Source: Alphaproteobacteria bacterium (GTDB taxonomy: Bacteria > Pseudomonadota > Alphaproteobacteria > Acetobacterales > Acetobacteraceae). Taken from it: DNA of 64,000 bases. The stretch lies in NCBI GenBank assembly GCA_017307285.1, contig JAFKFI010000087.1, forward strand, positions 1 through 64,000, read 5' to 3'. The position numbers were made by a program, and so were the translations under genes. Shown piece by piece: positions 26,615-34,533 of this stretch (positions are counted from its first letter, which is position 1; each line of letters begins with the position of its first letter). The notes beneath the pieces are model-generated. The model made no database searches, was not told the origin of the DNA, and worked only from the letters and a program-made list of their open reading frames with translations.

Positions 26615-27964
26615 CTATCGCGACACGAGCTTGAGCGCTCGCCGCCGCGCCCGCGGCGATCCCCCAGCGGGCAAGTCGAGCGGCAGGAATGGCGTCGGGT
26701 CGCCCGGGCTGTTCGTGATGTCGGCTTCGTCCACCTCCGCCTCGGGCATGTCGCGCCGGCCGAGATAGTTGCCGGCGAGATGGCGGAACACATAGTCGAG
26801 CAACGAGGTCGCACGGGCCACGCCGGGGTCACCGTCGACCACGCCGCCGGGTCCGAAGCGGGTGAACATGAGCGCCTCGACATAGGCTTCCAGCGGCACG
26901 CCGTGCTGTAGCCCGATGCTTACCGCATTCGAGAAGGCGTCCATCAAGCCGCGGAAGGCGGCGCTCTCCTTCTGCAGCGCAATGCTGATCTCGCCAAGGC
27001 GCCCATCCTCGTATTCGCCGGTGCGCAGGAACAGCGTGTGGCCGCCGACCGAGGCGCGCTGCGTGTAGCCGGCGCGTCTCGGCGGCAGGTCGCGGCGGCT
27101 TGCGGCCGCGGGTAGCGGGGCGGCTTCGCGCGTGCTCGGGCGAGTGGGCATGATCGCGGCATGGGGCGCGACTGCGTCGTGCATCGCCGCGTGCGCGGCC
27201 GGGGTCGGGCGCGGCAACGGCGACGCCCCGTCCAGCATGGCGGCGAGTGCGGTCTCGGCCCCCAAGCCGCGCGCTGCGAGGAAGGCGCGCGTCGTGCGAC
27301 TGAGGCCGCCCGCCGCGTTCAGCGGCGAGAAGGCGGGCGCGATGCCGCCGGTCTCGACACCGAGCAACGCTTCGGCAGGGCCGGCGGGAGCGATGACCAG
27401 GGCCGCTCCGTGTGGTGCGGCCGCCGCGCGGATGGTGGCGGCGGCGGTGCGGGCAACGTCACGCGCCGCGTCGCTTCCGTAGTCGAGCCCCAACGCCGCG
27501 AGCAGGCCGGCGAGGTCGGCCAGGCGTATGGTCGGCCGGGCATCGGGTGCCGCGCAGGCGAGAGCCAGAGAAGCGGTTTCGGCGGCTTCGGCCAATGCGT
27601 CCACATCGAACCCAGTGGCGAGGTCGTGAAACGCGGAAAGATTGAGCGCGAAACCCAGCGTCTCGGCCGCGATGCCTTGCCACACGCAGTCATCGGGCGC
27701 GCCGCGCCGGAGCAGGAGGAGGCCATGTAGCCGCTCCCCGAGCAAGGGGGCGGAGCCGGCGCGCGCGGAGATGGGGCCGATCCAAGCCTCCGCTGCGTCG
27801 GCCAAGGTCGCCGCGCCGCGTCCCGGCGCGAGGGCAGCGAGAGCTGCGGCCGCTGCATCGTCCCAGCCGGTCGGGACGGTTATAAGGCGCGGCGGGGCGT
27901 CCGGGTCGACGCCGATCAGTACCTGTCGCATCCGCACGCCGCGCCACGCTGGGATCTTGCTCAT
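26615..27964 (-). CDS. Stand-alone homologue of the class II ribonucleotide reductase C-terminal (TSCPD-type) domain
   Basis: The 449-residue protein has a striking C-terminal part, residues ~295-405: [70 protein letters not shown] and [19 protein letters not shown]. This is the sequence found at the end of B12-dependent NrdJ reductases. The N-terminal ~290 residues are Ala-rich and carry no barrel cysteine or B12 motif I can see, so it is not itself a reductase. It may be an accessory or regulator of NrdJ. The start at 27964 is the first ATG before the conserved part; ATG at 27931 is an alternative. Confidence 0.75.
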   Translation of the reverse strand: MSKIPAWRGVRMRQVLIGVDPDAPPRLITVPTGWDDAAAAALAALAPGRGAATLADAAEAWIGPISARAGSAPLLGERLHGLLLLRRGAPDDCVWQGIAAETLGFALNLSAFHDLATGFDVDALAEAAETASLALACAAPDARPTIRLADLAGLLAALGLDYGSDAARDVARTAAATIRAAAAPHGAALVIAPAGPAEALLGVETGGIAPAFSPLNAAGGLSRTTRAFLAARGLGAETALAAMLDGASPLPRPTPAAHAAMHDAVAPHAAIMPTRPSTREAAPLPAAASRRDLPPRRAGYTQRASVGGHTLFLRTGEYEDGRLGEISIALQKESAAFRGLMDAFSNAVSIGLQHGVPLEAYVEALMFTRFGPGGVVDGDPGVARATSLLDYVFRHLAGNYLGRRDMPEAEVDEADITNSPGDPTPFLPLDLPAGGSPRARRRALKLVSR

Positions 27965-28107
27965 GGCGCCGATCGTAGGCGCGGTGGGTGCGACTCGGAA
28001 AGCGCATTTTGCGGTGGATGGGTAGATTAGCCACAAAATCCTGTGGATGAGGCCCGGAGCGGCGGCCTCCTGTGGACCCGGCGGCGCGGGCTGCGTATAT
28101 CGAGCGG

Positions 28108-28461
28108 ATGAACATCGGCACCCGTCTGTTCACCCTGCTGAACGGTCGCCGCGTCGGCACCGACGCGGAGGGCAACATCTATTACCAAGAGCGCCGGCTA
28201 CGCGGCGGGCTGCGCGCGCGGCGCTGGGTGGCCTATGCAGGCCCGCCGGAGGCGAGCGCCGTGCCGCCGGAATGGCACGCCTGGCTGCACTACACGACGG
28301 ACGCGCCGCTGACCGACACGCCGCGCCGTCCGTGGCAGAAGCCGCACGAGCCCAACCTTACCGGCACCCCCGAGGGCTATCGTCCGCCAGGGCACGACTA
28401 CCAGGGCGGGGTTCGCGCGCCCGCAACGGGCGACTACGAAGCCTGGACACCGGGCACCTGA
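28108..28461 (+). CDS. NDUFA12-family complex I accessory subunit
   Basis: This 117-residue protein matches the mitochondrial B17.2 (NDUFA12) family kept in alphaproteobacterial complex [50 protein letters not shown], and a Pro-rich tail [18 protein letters not shown]. It is a peripheral subunit on the matrix/cytoplasm side. The ATG at 28108 gives the family start. It is followed 7 bases later by an MlaD-like gene, an order common in alphaproteobacteria. Confidence 0.93.
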   Translation: MNIGTRLFTLLNGRRVGTDAEGNIYYQERRLRGGLRARRWVAYAGPPEASAVPPEWHAWLHYTTDAPLTDTPRRPWQKPHEPNLTGTPEGYRPPGHDYQGGVRAPATGDYEAWTPGT

Positions 28462-28468
28462 GGCCCGC

Positions 28469-28969
28469 GTGATCGGTCGTCGCAACATCGGGGAGGTGCT
28501 GGTCGGCGCGGTGGTGCTGCTGGTCGCCGCCGCGTTTCTCGGCTACGCGGTGGCGCATTCCGGCCGCGGCGGCGTCTCGGGCTATGAATTGCACGCCAGC
28601 TTCGATCATATCGACGGCCTCAATGTCGGCTCGGACGTGAAGCTGGCTGGGGTCAAGGTCGGCTCGGTGCTGGATGCGCGGATCGACCCCAAGACCTATC
28701 TCGCCAACGTCACCCTGAGCGTCCGGGACGGCATCGAGCTGCCCAAGGACACCAGCGCTGAAGTCACCAGCGAGGGCCTGTTAGGCGGCAAGTTCCTCGG
28801 TCTCACGCCGGGCGGAGACACGACGATGCTGAAGCCGGGCCAGAGCATCACTATTACCCAAGGCTCGGTCAGCCTCGAGCAGCTGCTGGGGAAATTCATT
28901 TTCAGCGTCACCAACATGGTCAATGCCACCAAGGGCGGCGACAACAACGCGCCGGGGGCGCTGAAATGA
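28469..28969 (+). CDS. mlaD: MlaD-family lipid-transport protein
   Basis: The 166-residue protein has one N-terminal membrane helix (EVLVGAVVLLVAAAFLGYAV) and an MCE domain: FDHIDGLNVGSDVKLAGVKV, then LPKDTSAEVTSEGLLGGKFL. MlaD subunits form a hexameric ring that passes phospholipids between the inner and outer membranes, working with MlaE and MlaF, which are not nearby. GTG is the start, 7 bases after the previous stop. The stop overlaps the next start (ATGA). Confidence 0.92.
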   Translation: MIGRRNIGEVLVGAVVLLVAAAFLGYAVAHSGRGGVSGYELHASFDHIDGLNVGSDVKLAGVKVGSVLDARIDPKTYLANVTLSVRDGIELPKDTSAEVTSEGLLGGKFLGLTPGGDTTMLKPGQSITITQGSVSLEQLLGKFIFSVTNMVNATKGGDNNAPGALK

Positions 28970-29184
28970 GCGCGCCGGCCATCTGGCCGCAGCCCGACGG
29001 CACGCCGCTCGCCTGCCGGGAAAAGCTCAAGGTGCTGGCGGAGAACCATGCAGAGCTTGCACAGGTTATGCAGGACGCGTTCGAGGACGCAGTGCTGATG
29101 GGTGTCGACGAGCAGGCGATGCGCCGTATCTTTACCGGAATGGTCGAGGCGCTGGAGAGCCCGAAGCGGCGCGATCCGGCCTGA
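28966..29184 (+). CDS. Small conserved protein of unknown function
   Basis: A 72-residue acidic, helical protein (KLKVLAENHAELAQVMQDAF, EDAVLMGVDEQAMRRIFTGM). No domain is recognised. It overlaps the MlaD stop and the start of the DUF2155 gene, each by a few bases, so it is translated as part of that operon and is very likely real. No signal peptide or membrane segment is visible. A role linked to MlaD or DUF2155 is only suggested by position. Confidence 0.7.
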   Translation: MSAPAIWPQPDGTPLACREKLKVLAENHAELAQVMQDAFEDAVLMGVDEQAMRRIFTGMVEALESPKRRDPA

Positions 29185-29594
29185 TGAACTATCGTGCCGG
29201 TTTAGCTGCCTGCATTATAATGCTGGCCAATCCTCTTGCGTTCGCGCAGGCCCCGCCGGCGCAGGCTCCTGCCCCGGCGCAGCCGGCGCCTGGCCCGGCG
29301 TGGCTGCCGCGTGGCGAGGCAGTGCTGCAGGCGCTCGACAAGGTGAACGCACGCAGCCAGACCTTTAACGTGAAAGTCGGAGCATCGGCGCATTTCGGCT
29401 CGCTGACCATTGCGGTGCGGTCCTGCGTGGTGCGCCCGCCGGATCAGCCGGCCGACGCGGCGGCGTTCCTCGACGTGACCGACTCCACCGCAGGCGCGCC
29501 GGCGTTCCACGGCTGGATGTTCCAGTCCGACCCCGCCGTCTCGATGTTGCAGCACCCGATCTACGATCTGCGGGTGCTCGGCTGTCGGCCCTGA
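29184..29594 (+). CDS. DUF2155 domain periplasmic protein
   Basis: The 136-residue protein has a signal peptide (cleavage likely after PLAFA) and a Pro-Ala linker, followed by the DUF2155 domain: LQALDKVNARSQTFNVKVG, FGSLTIAVRSCVVRPPDQP, FHGWMFQSDPAVSMLQHPIY and the end VLGC. Two cysteines may form a disulfide. The domain is typical of alphaproteobacteria and lies near NDUFA12 and mlaD in many genomes. Its biochemical function is unknown. Confidence 0.88.
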   Translation: MNYRAGLAACIIMLANPLAFAQAPPAQAPAPAQPAPGPAWLPRGEAVLQALDKVNARSQTFNVKVGASAHFGSLTIAVRSCVVRPPDQPADAAAFLDVTDSTAGAPAFHGWMFQSDPAVSMLQHPIYDLRVLGCRP

Positions 29595-29661
29595 GCACCC
29601 CGCTAACCTCACGGTTGCGCGAGATGCTGCAACCCGCTGCTTCGTTCCTGGTTCGCATCGC

Positions 29662-30426
29662 ATGACCGCGTTCGTCAGCCAGCCGGTGCCCAATCCGCCG
29701 GGGTCCGGGCCGCTGCCGCCGTTTGGCCGTACCGCCCTGCTGCTCGACATGGACGGAACGCTGCTGGACATCGCGCCGACGCCCGACCAGGTGGTGATAC
29801 CCGAGGAATTGCCCACCATCCTGCAGCGCCTACGCGTCGCCCTCGACGATGCCCTCGCCGTTGTCAGCGGGCGGCCGATCGAGCAGCTCGAGGCGCTGCT
29901 CGGCGATGAACCGTTCGCGCTGGCCGGCGAGCATGGCGGGGCGATCCGCTACCGCCCGGCGGCTGCGGTGGAGCGGGTGCCGCTGGCAAGTCCCGACCCG
30001 GCCTGGCAGCAAGAGGCGGCGCGGCTCGCGGAGGCGCATCCCGGCGTGCTCTTGGAGATCAAGCAGCACGGTTTCGTTCTGCACTATCGCGCAGTGCCGG
30101 AACTCGGGCCGGCGCTGCACGACGCGCTTGCCGAGTTGCTGCGCGACACTCCGGCCTTCATCTTGCTTCCGGCGCGTAAGGCATGGGAGGTGCGCCCCGC
30201 CGGCGCCGACAAGGGAACCGCCGTCGCCGCCCTGATGCGCGCCGCCCCGTTCGCGGGAAGGCTGCCGTTGTTTATCGGCGACGACGTGACCGACGAGGAC
30301 GCCATCGTGGCCGCGCGCCAACTCGGCGGCACCGGGCTGCGCGTCCCCGAGGTGTTCGGCAACCCCACTGGGGTGCGCGCCTGGCTCAAGCGGGCAACGG
30401 AGATCGGTGCATGGCCCGCCTTGTGA
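29662..30426 (+). CDS. otsB: Trehalose-6-phosphate phosphatase
   Basis: The 254-residue HAD phosphatase has LLLDMDGTLLDIAPTPDQV (nucleophile and acid Asp), VVSGRPIEQLEALLG, LAGEHGGAIRYRP (typical of OtsB), a Lys in APADKGTAV-type GADKGTAVAALM, and FIGDDVTDEDA. It removes phosphate from trehalose-6-phosphate. The stop lies 16 bases inside otsA, so the two enzymes are coupled in the order otsB-otsA. Trehalose gives protection from osmotic and drying stress. Confidence 0.95.
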   Translation: MTAFVSQPVPNPPGSGPLPPFGRTALLLDMDGTLLDIAPTPDQVVIPEELPTILQRLRVALDDALAVVSGRPIEQLEALLGDEPFALAGEHGGAIRYRPAAAVERVPLASPDPAWQQEAARLAEAHPGVLLEIKQHGFVLHYRAVPELGPALHDALAELLRDTPAFILLPARKAWEVRPAGADKGTAVAALMRAAPFAGRLPLFIGDDVTDEDAIVAARQLGGTGLRVPEVFGNPTGVRAWLKRATEIGAWPAL

Positions 30427-31748
30427 TCGTCTCCAACCGGGTCCCGCCGCCGCGCGAGCGCGGGCAGCTCGCTGGCGGACTGGCGATTGCGCTGCGCGAC
30501 GCGATCCGCGACCACGATACACTGTGGTTCGGTTGGTCGGGGGCGACTGGCGAGCGCCGGGAGCCGCATCTGTCGAAAGCCGGCCGCGTCAGCTTCGCCA
30601 CAATCGACATTCCCGAGACCGAGTACCGCGGCTACTACCAGGGTTTTTCCAACGGGATGCTGTGGCCACTGCTGCACTCTCGTATGGGGCTCGCGCAGTT
30701 CCACCGCGCCGATCTCGCCGCCTACCGCGCGGTGAACCGGCTATTCGCCGAGGCGCTGGCGCCGCTGCTGCGGCCCGACGACATCGTCTGGGTGCATGAC
30801 TACCACCTGATCCCGCTCGGCCGGGATTTGCGGGCGCTCGGCGTGAGTTGCCGGATCGGCTTTTTCCTCCACGTGCCGTTTCCGACGCCGCAGCTGTTCG
30901 ATCATCTGCCGCAAGGCGACGACTTGCTGCGCGACTTCACCGCCTATGACGTGCTCGGCGTTCAGGTGCAGCAGGACGCCGACAACCTCAATCAGGCGAT
31001 GGCGGGGAGCGGTCTGCGTGGCCGTGCCCGGGCTTTCCCCATCGGCATCGACCCCGAGACGTTTGCCAGCGCCGCGCGCCGTGCCGAGAGCACGCCCGAC
31101 GCCATGCGCCTGCGGGAAAGCCTGGCCGGTCGCGCGCTGATCCTCGGCGTCGACCGGCTCGACTACTCGAAGGGTCTGCCGCAGCGGTTCCGCGGATACG
31201 CGCAGCTGCTGCGCCGCTTCCCCGAGCACCACAAGGGGGTGACGATGATGCAGATCGCCCCCGTCTCGCGGGGCGACGTGGCGCAATATCGCACCTTGCG
31301 GCGCGAGCTGGACGAGCTTGCCGGGCGCATCAATGGCGAGCACGGCGAGTTCGACTGGGTGCCCGTCCGCTACATGACCCGCGCCGTCGCGCGCAACACG
31401 CTGGCCGGCTTCTATCGCTATGCGCGCGTCGGGCTGGTGACGCCGCTGGCCGACGGCATGAACCTGGTCGCCAAGGAATTCGTTGCGGCGCAGAATCCCG
31501 ACGATCCCGGCGCGCTCGTGCTGTCCCGCTTCGCGGGTGCCGCGGACGAGCTCGCCGACGCGATCCTGGTCAATCCGTTCGATCCCGACGAGACGGCAGA
31601 GGGGCTCCACCGGGCGCTCACCATGCCGCCCGACGAGCGCCGCGACCGGTGGCAGCGAATGGAGGAGGCGGTGCGTCGGAACACGGCGGCGACTTGGGCG
31701 GGCAATTTCCTCCGTGCCCTTGGGCCCACGGCAGTGCGCGCGGCATAA
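30411..31748 (+). CDS. otsA: Trehalose-6-phosphate synthase
   Basis: The 445-residue GT20 enzyme joins UDP-glucose and glucose-6-phosphate. It has IVSNRVPPPRERGQLAGGLA, WFGWSGATG, VHDYHLIPLGRDLRALG, FFLHVPFPTPQLFDHLP, GVDRLDYSKGLPQRFRGY and the donor site TPLADGMNLVAKEFVAAQ. The start at 30411 is the ATG giving the family N-terminus within otsB; the longer open frame upstream is shadow. A GNAT gene follows 5 bases later. Confidence 0.96.
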   Translation: MARLVIVSNRVPPPRERGQLAGGLAIALRDAIRDHDTLWFGWSGATGERREPHLSKAGRVSFATIDIPETEYRGYYQGFSNGMLWPLLHSRMGLAQFHRADLAAYRAVNRLFAEALAPLLRPDDIVWVHDYHLIPLGRDLRALGVSCRIGFFLHVPFPTPQLFDHLPQGDDLLRDFTAYDVLGVQVQQDADNLNQAMAGSGLRGRARAFPIGIDPETFASAARRAESTPDAMRLRESLAGRALILGVDRLDYSKGLPQRFRGYAQLLRRFPEHHKGVTMMQIAPVSRGDVAQYRTLRRELDELAGRINGEHGEFDWVPVRYMTRAVARNTLAGFYRYARVGLVTPLADGMNLVAKEFVAAQNPDDPGALVLSRFAGAADELADAILVNPFDPDETAEGLHRALTMPPDERRDRWQRMEEAVRRNTAATWAGNFLRALGPTAVRAA

Positions 31749-31753
31749 CGGAG

Positions 31754-32239
31754 ATGATTCGCGCCGAAACTGCGTCCGACGTCGTGGCGATCCGCGCGGT
31801 CGAAGAGGCCGCCTTCGCGCGACCGCACGAAGCGGATCTCGTCGATGCGCTGCGGACTGCGGGCGATGCAGTTTACTCGCTGGTCGCCATCGAGGCCGAG
31901 CAACTCGTCGGCCACGTCATGTTTTCGCGCATGGATGCGCCGTTCCGCGCGCTCGGCCTGGGTCCGGTGGCGGTGCTGCCCGATCGGCAGAGGCAGGGGA
32001 TCGGCGGCCGGCTGATCCGCGAGGGTTTGCTCCGTGCCGAGGCCGAGGATTGGCAGGCGGTCTTCGTGCTGGGCGATCCGGCCTATTACCGGCGGTTCGG
32101 TTTCGATCCGGCGACGGCGGCGGGGTTCCAATCTCCCTATGCCGGGCCGTATCTCATGGCCCTTTCCCTTGGCGCCCCCCACCTTCCGACGCGAAGCGGC
32201 CGGATCGACTACGCTCCGGCGTTTGCCGCGCTGGAATAG
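31754..32239 (+). CDS. GNAT N-acetyltransferase (YhbS-like)
   Basis: The 161-residue GNAT protein has VAIRAVEEAAFARPHEADLV, then the acetyl-CoA strand LGLGPVAVLPDRQRQGIGGR (the Q/RxxGxG loop), and VFVLGDPAYYRRFGFDPATA, the segment typical of YhbS-type members. The substrate is unknown. It starts 5 bases after otsA and is likely cotranscribed. Its last 86 bases overlap the 3' end of the convergent MFS gene, an unusually long overlap. Confidence 0.88.
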   Translation: MIRAETASDVVAIRAVEEAAFARPHEADLVDALRTAGDAVYSLVAIEAEQLVGHVMFSRMDAPFRALGLGPVAVLPDRQRQGIGGRLIREGLLRAEAEDWQAVFVLGDPAYYRRFGFDPATAAGFQSPYAGPYLMALSLGAPHLPTRSGRIDYAPAFAALE

Positions 32240-33473
32240 CGTCCGGGGCGTGGCCGGCGAGCACTGTCGCCATCGCGGCCAATTCGACGGCGGCGGCGAT
32301 GCCGAGCACCGGCCCGTAGCCGCCGAACAGATCGTGCAGCACGCCGTAGAGGCCTGGTCCGAACGCCGAGCTGAGCGCGATGACAGTGGCCGCGACGCTG
32401 TAGATCGCGCCGAACGAGGCCGCGCCGAACTCGCGACGCACGACGATGGGCGAGAGCGTGGTGATCTGGCCGAGGCAGAACCCATAGACCAGGCTGGCGC
32501 CGATCAGCACCGGTGCTGTCGGGAATAGCGCGATCAGGGCCAGCACTGTCGCCTGTAGCGTGAGGATGCCAGCGGTGTAGCGGCGCAGATTTACGCGGTC
32601 GGCGACCCGTGCGAGCCACAGCCGCCCGAGCACGCCGGTCAAACCGGTCGCGCTGACCAGCCAGCCCGCGCCCACCGTGCCGAGGATGGGTGCAGCGAGC
32701 TTCACGTGATGCGTGAGAAAGCCGACCTGCACCGTGAGCCCGAGCGCGAAGCCGACGGCGGCGGTCCAGAACGGCACGGTCGCCATCGCAGTTGCGCGCG
32801 TCCAGGGTAGCGCCGGCGGGTTCTCGGCCGCCCCGTGGGACGATGGCATGGCGATGTCGCCGTCCGGCTGCAGCCCGAGTTCTTGCGGGCCTCGGTAGCG
32901 CAACACCGCCAGCGCGAGCGGCACCAGCACCGCGATGGTCAGGCCCCCGCCGCCCAGCACCGTCAGCGCGAAGCCGAACCGCCCGATCGCCAGCACCATC
33001 AGCGGCACCACAATCATCGCGCCGAAGCTCGCACCGGTAAGCGCCATCGCCACGCTGCGCCCCTGATACCGCTCGAACCACGGTGCGATGGTCGCGGTCA
33101 GGCCGGTGAGCGAGAGTGAGGCATAGCCGAAACCCATCAGCACGAACGTCGCGTAGAGCTGCCACGGCGCGACGACCTGCCCGATACTGGCGACCCCGAA
33201 CCCGAGTGCCAGTGCCCCGCCGACGAACACTGGACGCGCGCCGAAGCGATCGACGAAGCTGCCGATGGCCGTGAGGGACAGCGCGTTGGTGAGGTAGAAC
33301 GCGGTGACGGCGCCCGAGACCAGCGACACCGACCAGCCGCGCAGCCGCGTGACCTCGCTGAGATACACGCTCGCGCCGAACACCCCGAAGCCCCAGGTGA
33401 ACACCGCCGCCACGAAGCACACCGCGACGACACGCCAGCCGTAGAAGAGGGGGGAGCGGGAGATGAGGGGCAA
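32154..33473 (-). CDS. MFS transporter
   Basis: The 439-residue inner-membrane protein has about twelve helices and the MFS loop 2-3 motif in the form GSFVDRFGARPVF, with a second copy (ARVADRVNLRRYTAG) in the C-terminal half. Its layout is close to the monocarboxylate/oxalate antiporter group, but substrate cannot be told. The last ~25 residues are polar (QTPERSRSGRFASEGGG) and read antisense to the GNAT gene; a shorter ancestral C-terminus is possible. AGGGG lies upstream of the ATG. Confidence 0.9.
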   Translation of the reverse strand: MPLISRSPLFYGWRVVAVCFVAAVFTWGFGVFGASVYLSEVTRLRGWSVSLVSGAVTAFYLTNALSLTAIGSFVDRFGARPVFVGGALALGFGVASIGQVVAPWQLYATFVLMGFGYASLSLTGLTATIAPWFERYQGRSVAMALTGASFGAMIVVPLMVLAIGRFGFALTVLGGGGLTIAVLVPLALAVLRYRGPQELGLQPDGDIAMPSSHGAAENPPALPWTRATAMATVPFWTAAVGFALGLTVQVGFLTHHVKLAAPILGTVGAGWLVSATGLTGVLGRLWLARVADRVNLRRYTAGILTLQATVLALIALFPTAPVLIGASLVYGFCLGQITTLSPIVVRREFGAASFGAIYSVAATVIALSSAFGPGLYGVLHDLFGGYGPVLGIAAAVELAAMATVLAGHAPDAIPARQTPERSRSGRFASEGGGRQGKGP

Positions 33474-33651
33474 TGCGGGCTAACCCCTGTTGGAGCGGCA
33501 CATTGCTCATACTCTGGCCCCAAACGCTCGATTTGACCACGCTCGCGTCCTCATATGTCACACCCGCTACAATCGCGAATATTGTTGTGCCATCGTTCAG
33601 TTCCAATGTAGGCAAGGGGCGCGGCACCCCACAGGAACCAGGGCGAATGGC

Positions 33652-34272
33652 ATGTCGGACCCCCTGATCGAGCGCCTTGATGGGGCGGTGGCACGCGGCG
33701 AACTGGGGAACGGCATTTCGTCGTATGCGAGTCTCTTAGACCGATTCGAGATGGAGCGACGGCGCGATCCGGTTGGGGCAAGAGCCAATCTGCAGGGCGA
33801 CTTCGTAGGCCTAACTGCGCGACGCTACCGCCGCGCTACGGGTAGGAACGTCGAGCTATTCCTGTTCAGCGACGGCGCGAACCAGTGCTTGTTCGACGTC
33901 ACGAACGAGCGCACCGTGCTGATGTTCGGAATTACCGTCGCGGTTCCGCCGAATTCGCGCGACAGCAGCTACCATCGGGGGTTCCCGACAGCCGGGCCCG
34001 GCGACGACAAGGGCCATGCGTTGTCACACGCCCAAGGCGGCTTGGAGGGCGGTCCGAATTATTTCAAGCAGAACAGGCTCGTAAATCGCCGTTTATCGGC
34101 GGTGGGAAATCTGTGGCGCGATATCGAGACCTATCTTGCGGCCAATGCTGGACTCATGGCGTTCGTTCGGCTGCTCTATGCGCGCGGCAACCGGACCGAG
34201 CGACCAAACGAGGTCGAGTACTCGTTGATGAACGGCAAGAGCCAGTTCCGTTCGGTCATTTTTCCCAACTAG
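33652..34272 (+). CDS. Putative DNA/RNA non-specific endonuclease (NUC1/Endonuclease_NS_2-like)
   Basis: The 206-residue protein has a C-terminal segment like DNA/RNA non-specific nucleases: GDDKGHALSHAQGGLEGGPN (the DxGH catalytic His), NYFKQNRLVNRR (the N/Q metal-site helix), LWRDIETYLAAN and a closing RPNEVEYSLMNG. The N-terminal ~90 residues are unrecognised and there is no signal peptide. Base composition and codons around it are AT-richer than the neighbours, suggesting transfer. No immunity or secretion gene is beside it. The start at 33652 is preferred over 33490, where the frame is poor coding sequence. Confidence 0.6.
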   Translation: MSDPLIERLDGAVARGELGNGISSYASLLDRFEMERRRDPVGARANLQGDFVGLTARRYRRATGRNVELFLFSDGANQCLFDVTNERTVLMFGITVAVPPNSRDSSYHRGFPTAGPGDDKGHALSHAQGGLEGGPNYFKQNRLVNRRLSAVGNLWRDIETYLAANAGLMAFVRLLYARGNRTERPNEVEYSLMNGKSQFRSVIFPN

Positions 34273-34372
34273 GCGTGATCCCTCCGAGCAGGCAACTTCC
34301 TGATCCAGTCATCGCGCACAGGGCGCGAGCGGTGTGGACCGGCCCTCGCCATTCACGCGTTTGCACCGCTGA

Positions 34373-34401
34373 TTGACAAGCAGCGTCGCACGATTTGGAA
34401 T
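34373..34401 (+). promoter_or_regulatory. Candidate sigma-70-type promoter before the monooxygenase
   Basis: TTGACA at 34373-34378 is followed by 17 bases and TGGAAT at 34396-34401 (four of six matches to TATAAT). It lies 132 bases upstream of the monooxygenase start in a 261-base gap that otherwise shows no gene. The score is by eye only. Confidence 0.4.
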
Positions 34402-34533
34402 AGCGCAACCAGGCGCCAGCGAAGACAATTCCCGCCGAAAGGCTCCGAGTGGGAAGGGCAGCAATGTCCGTCGCGCGTGCGCCTTGCGGTGATGGATGCG
34501 ATTAGAGAACGAAGCGAAGGCAAGGGATACGAT

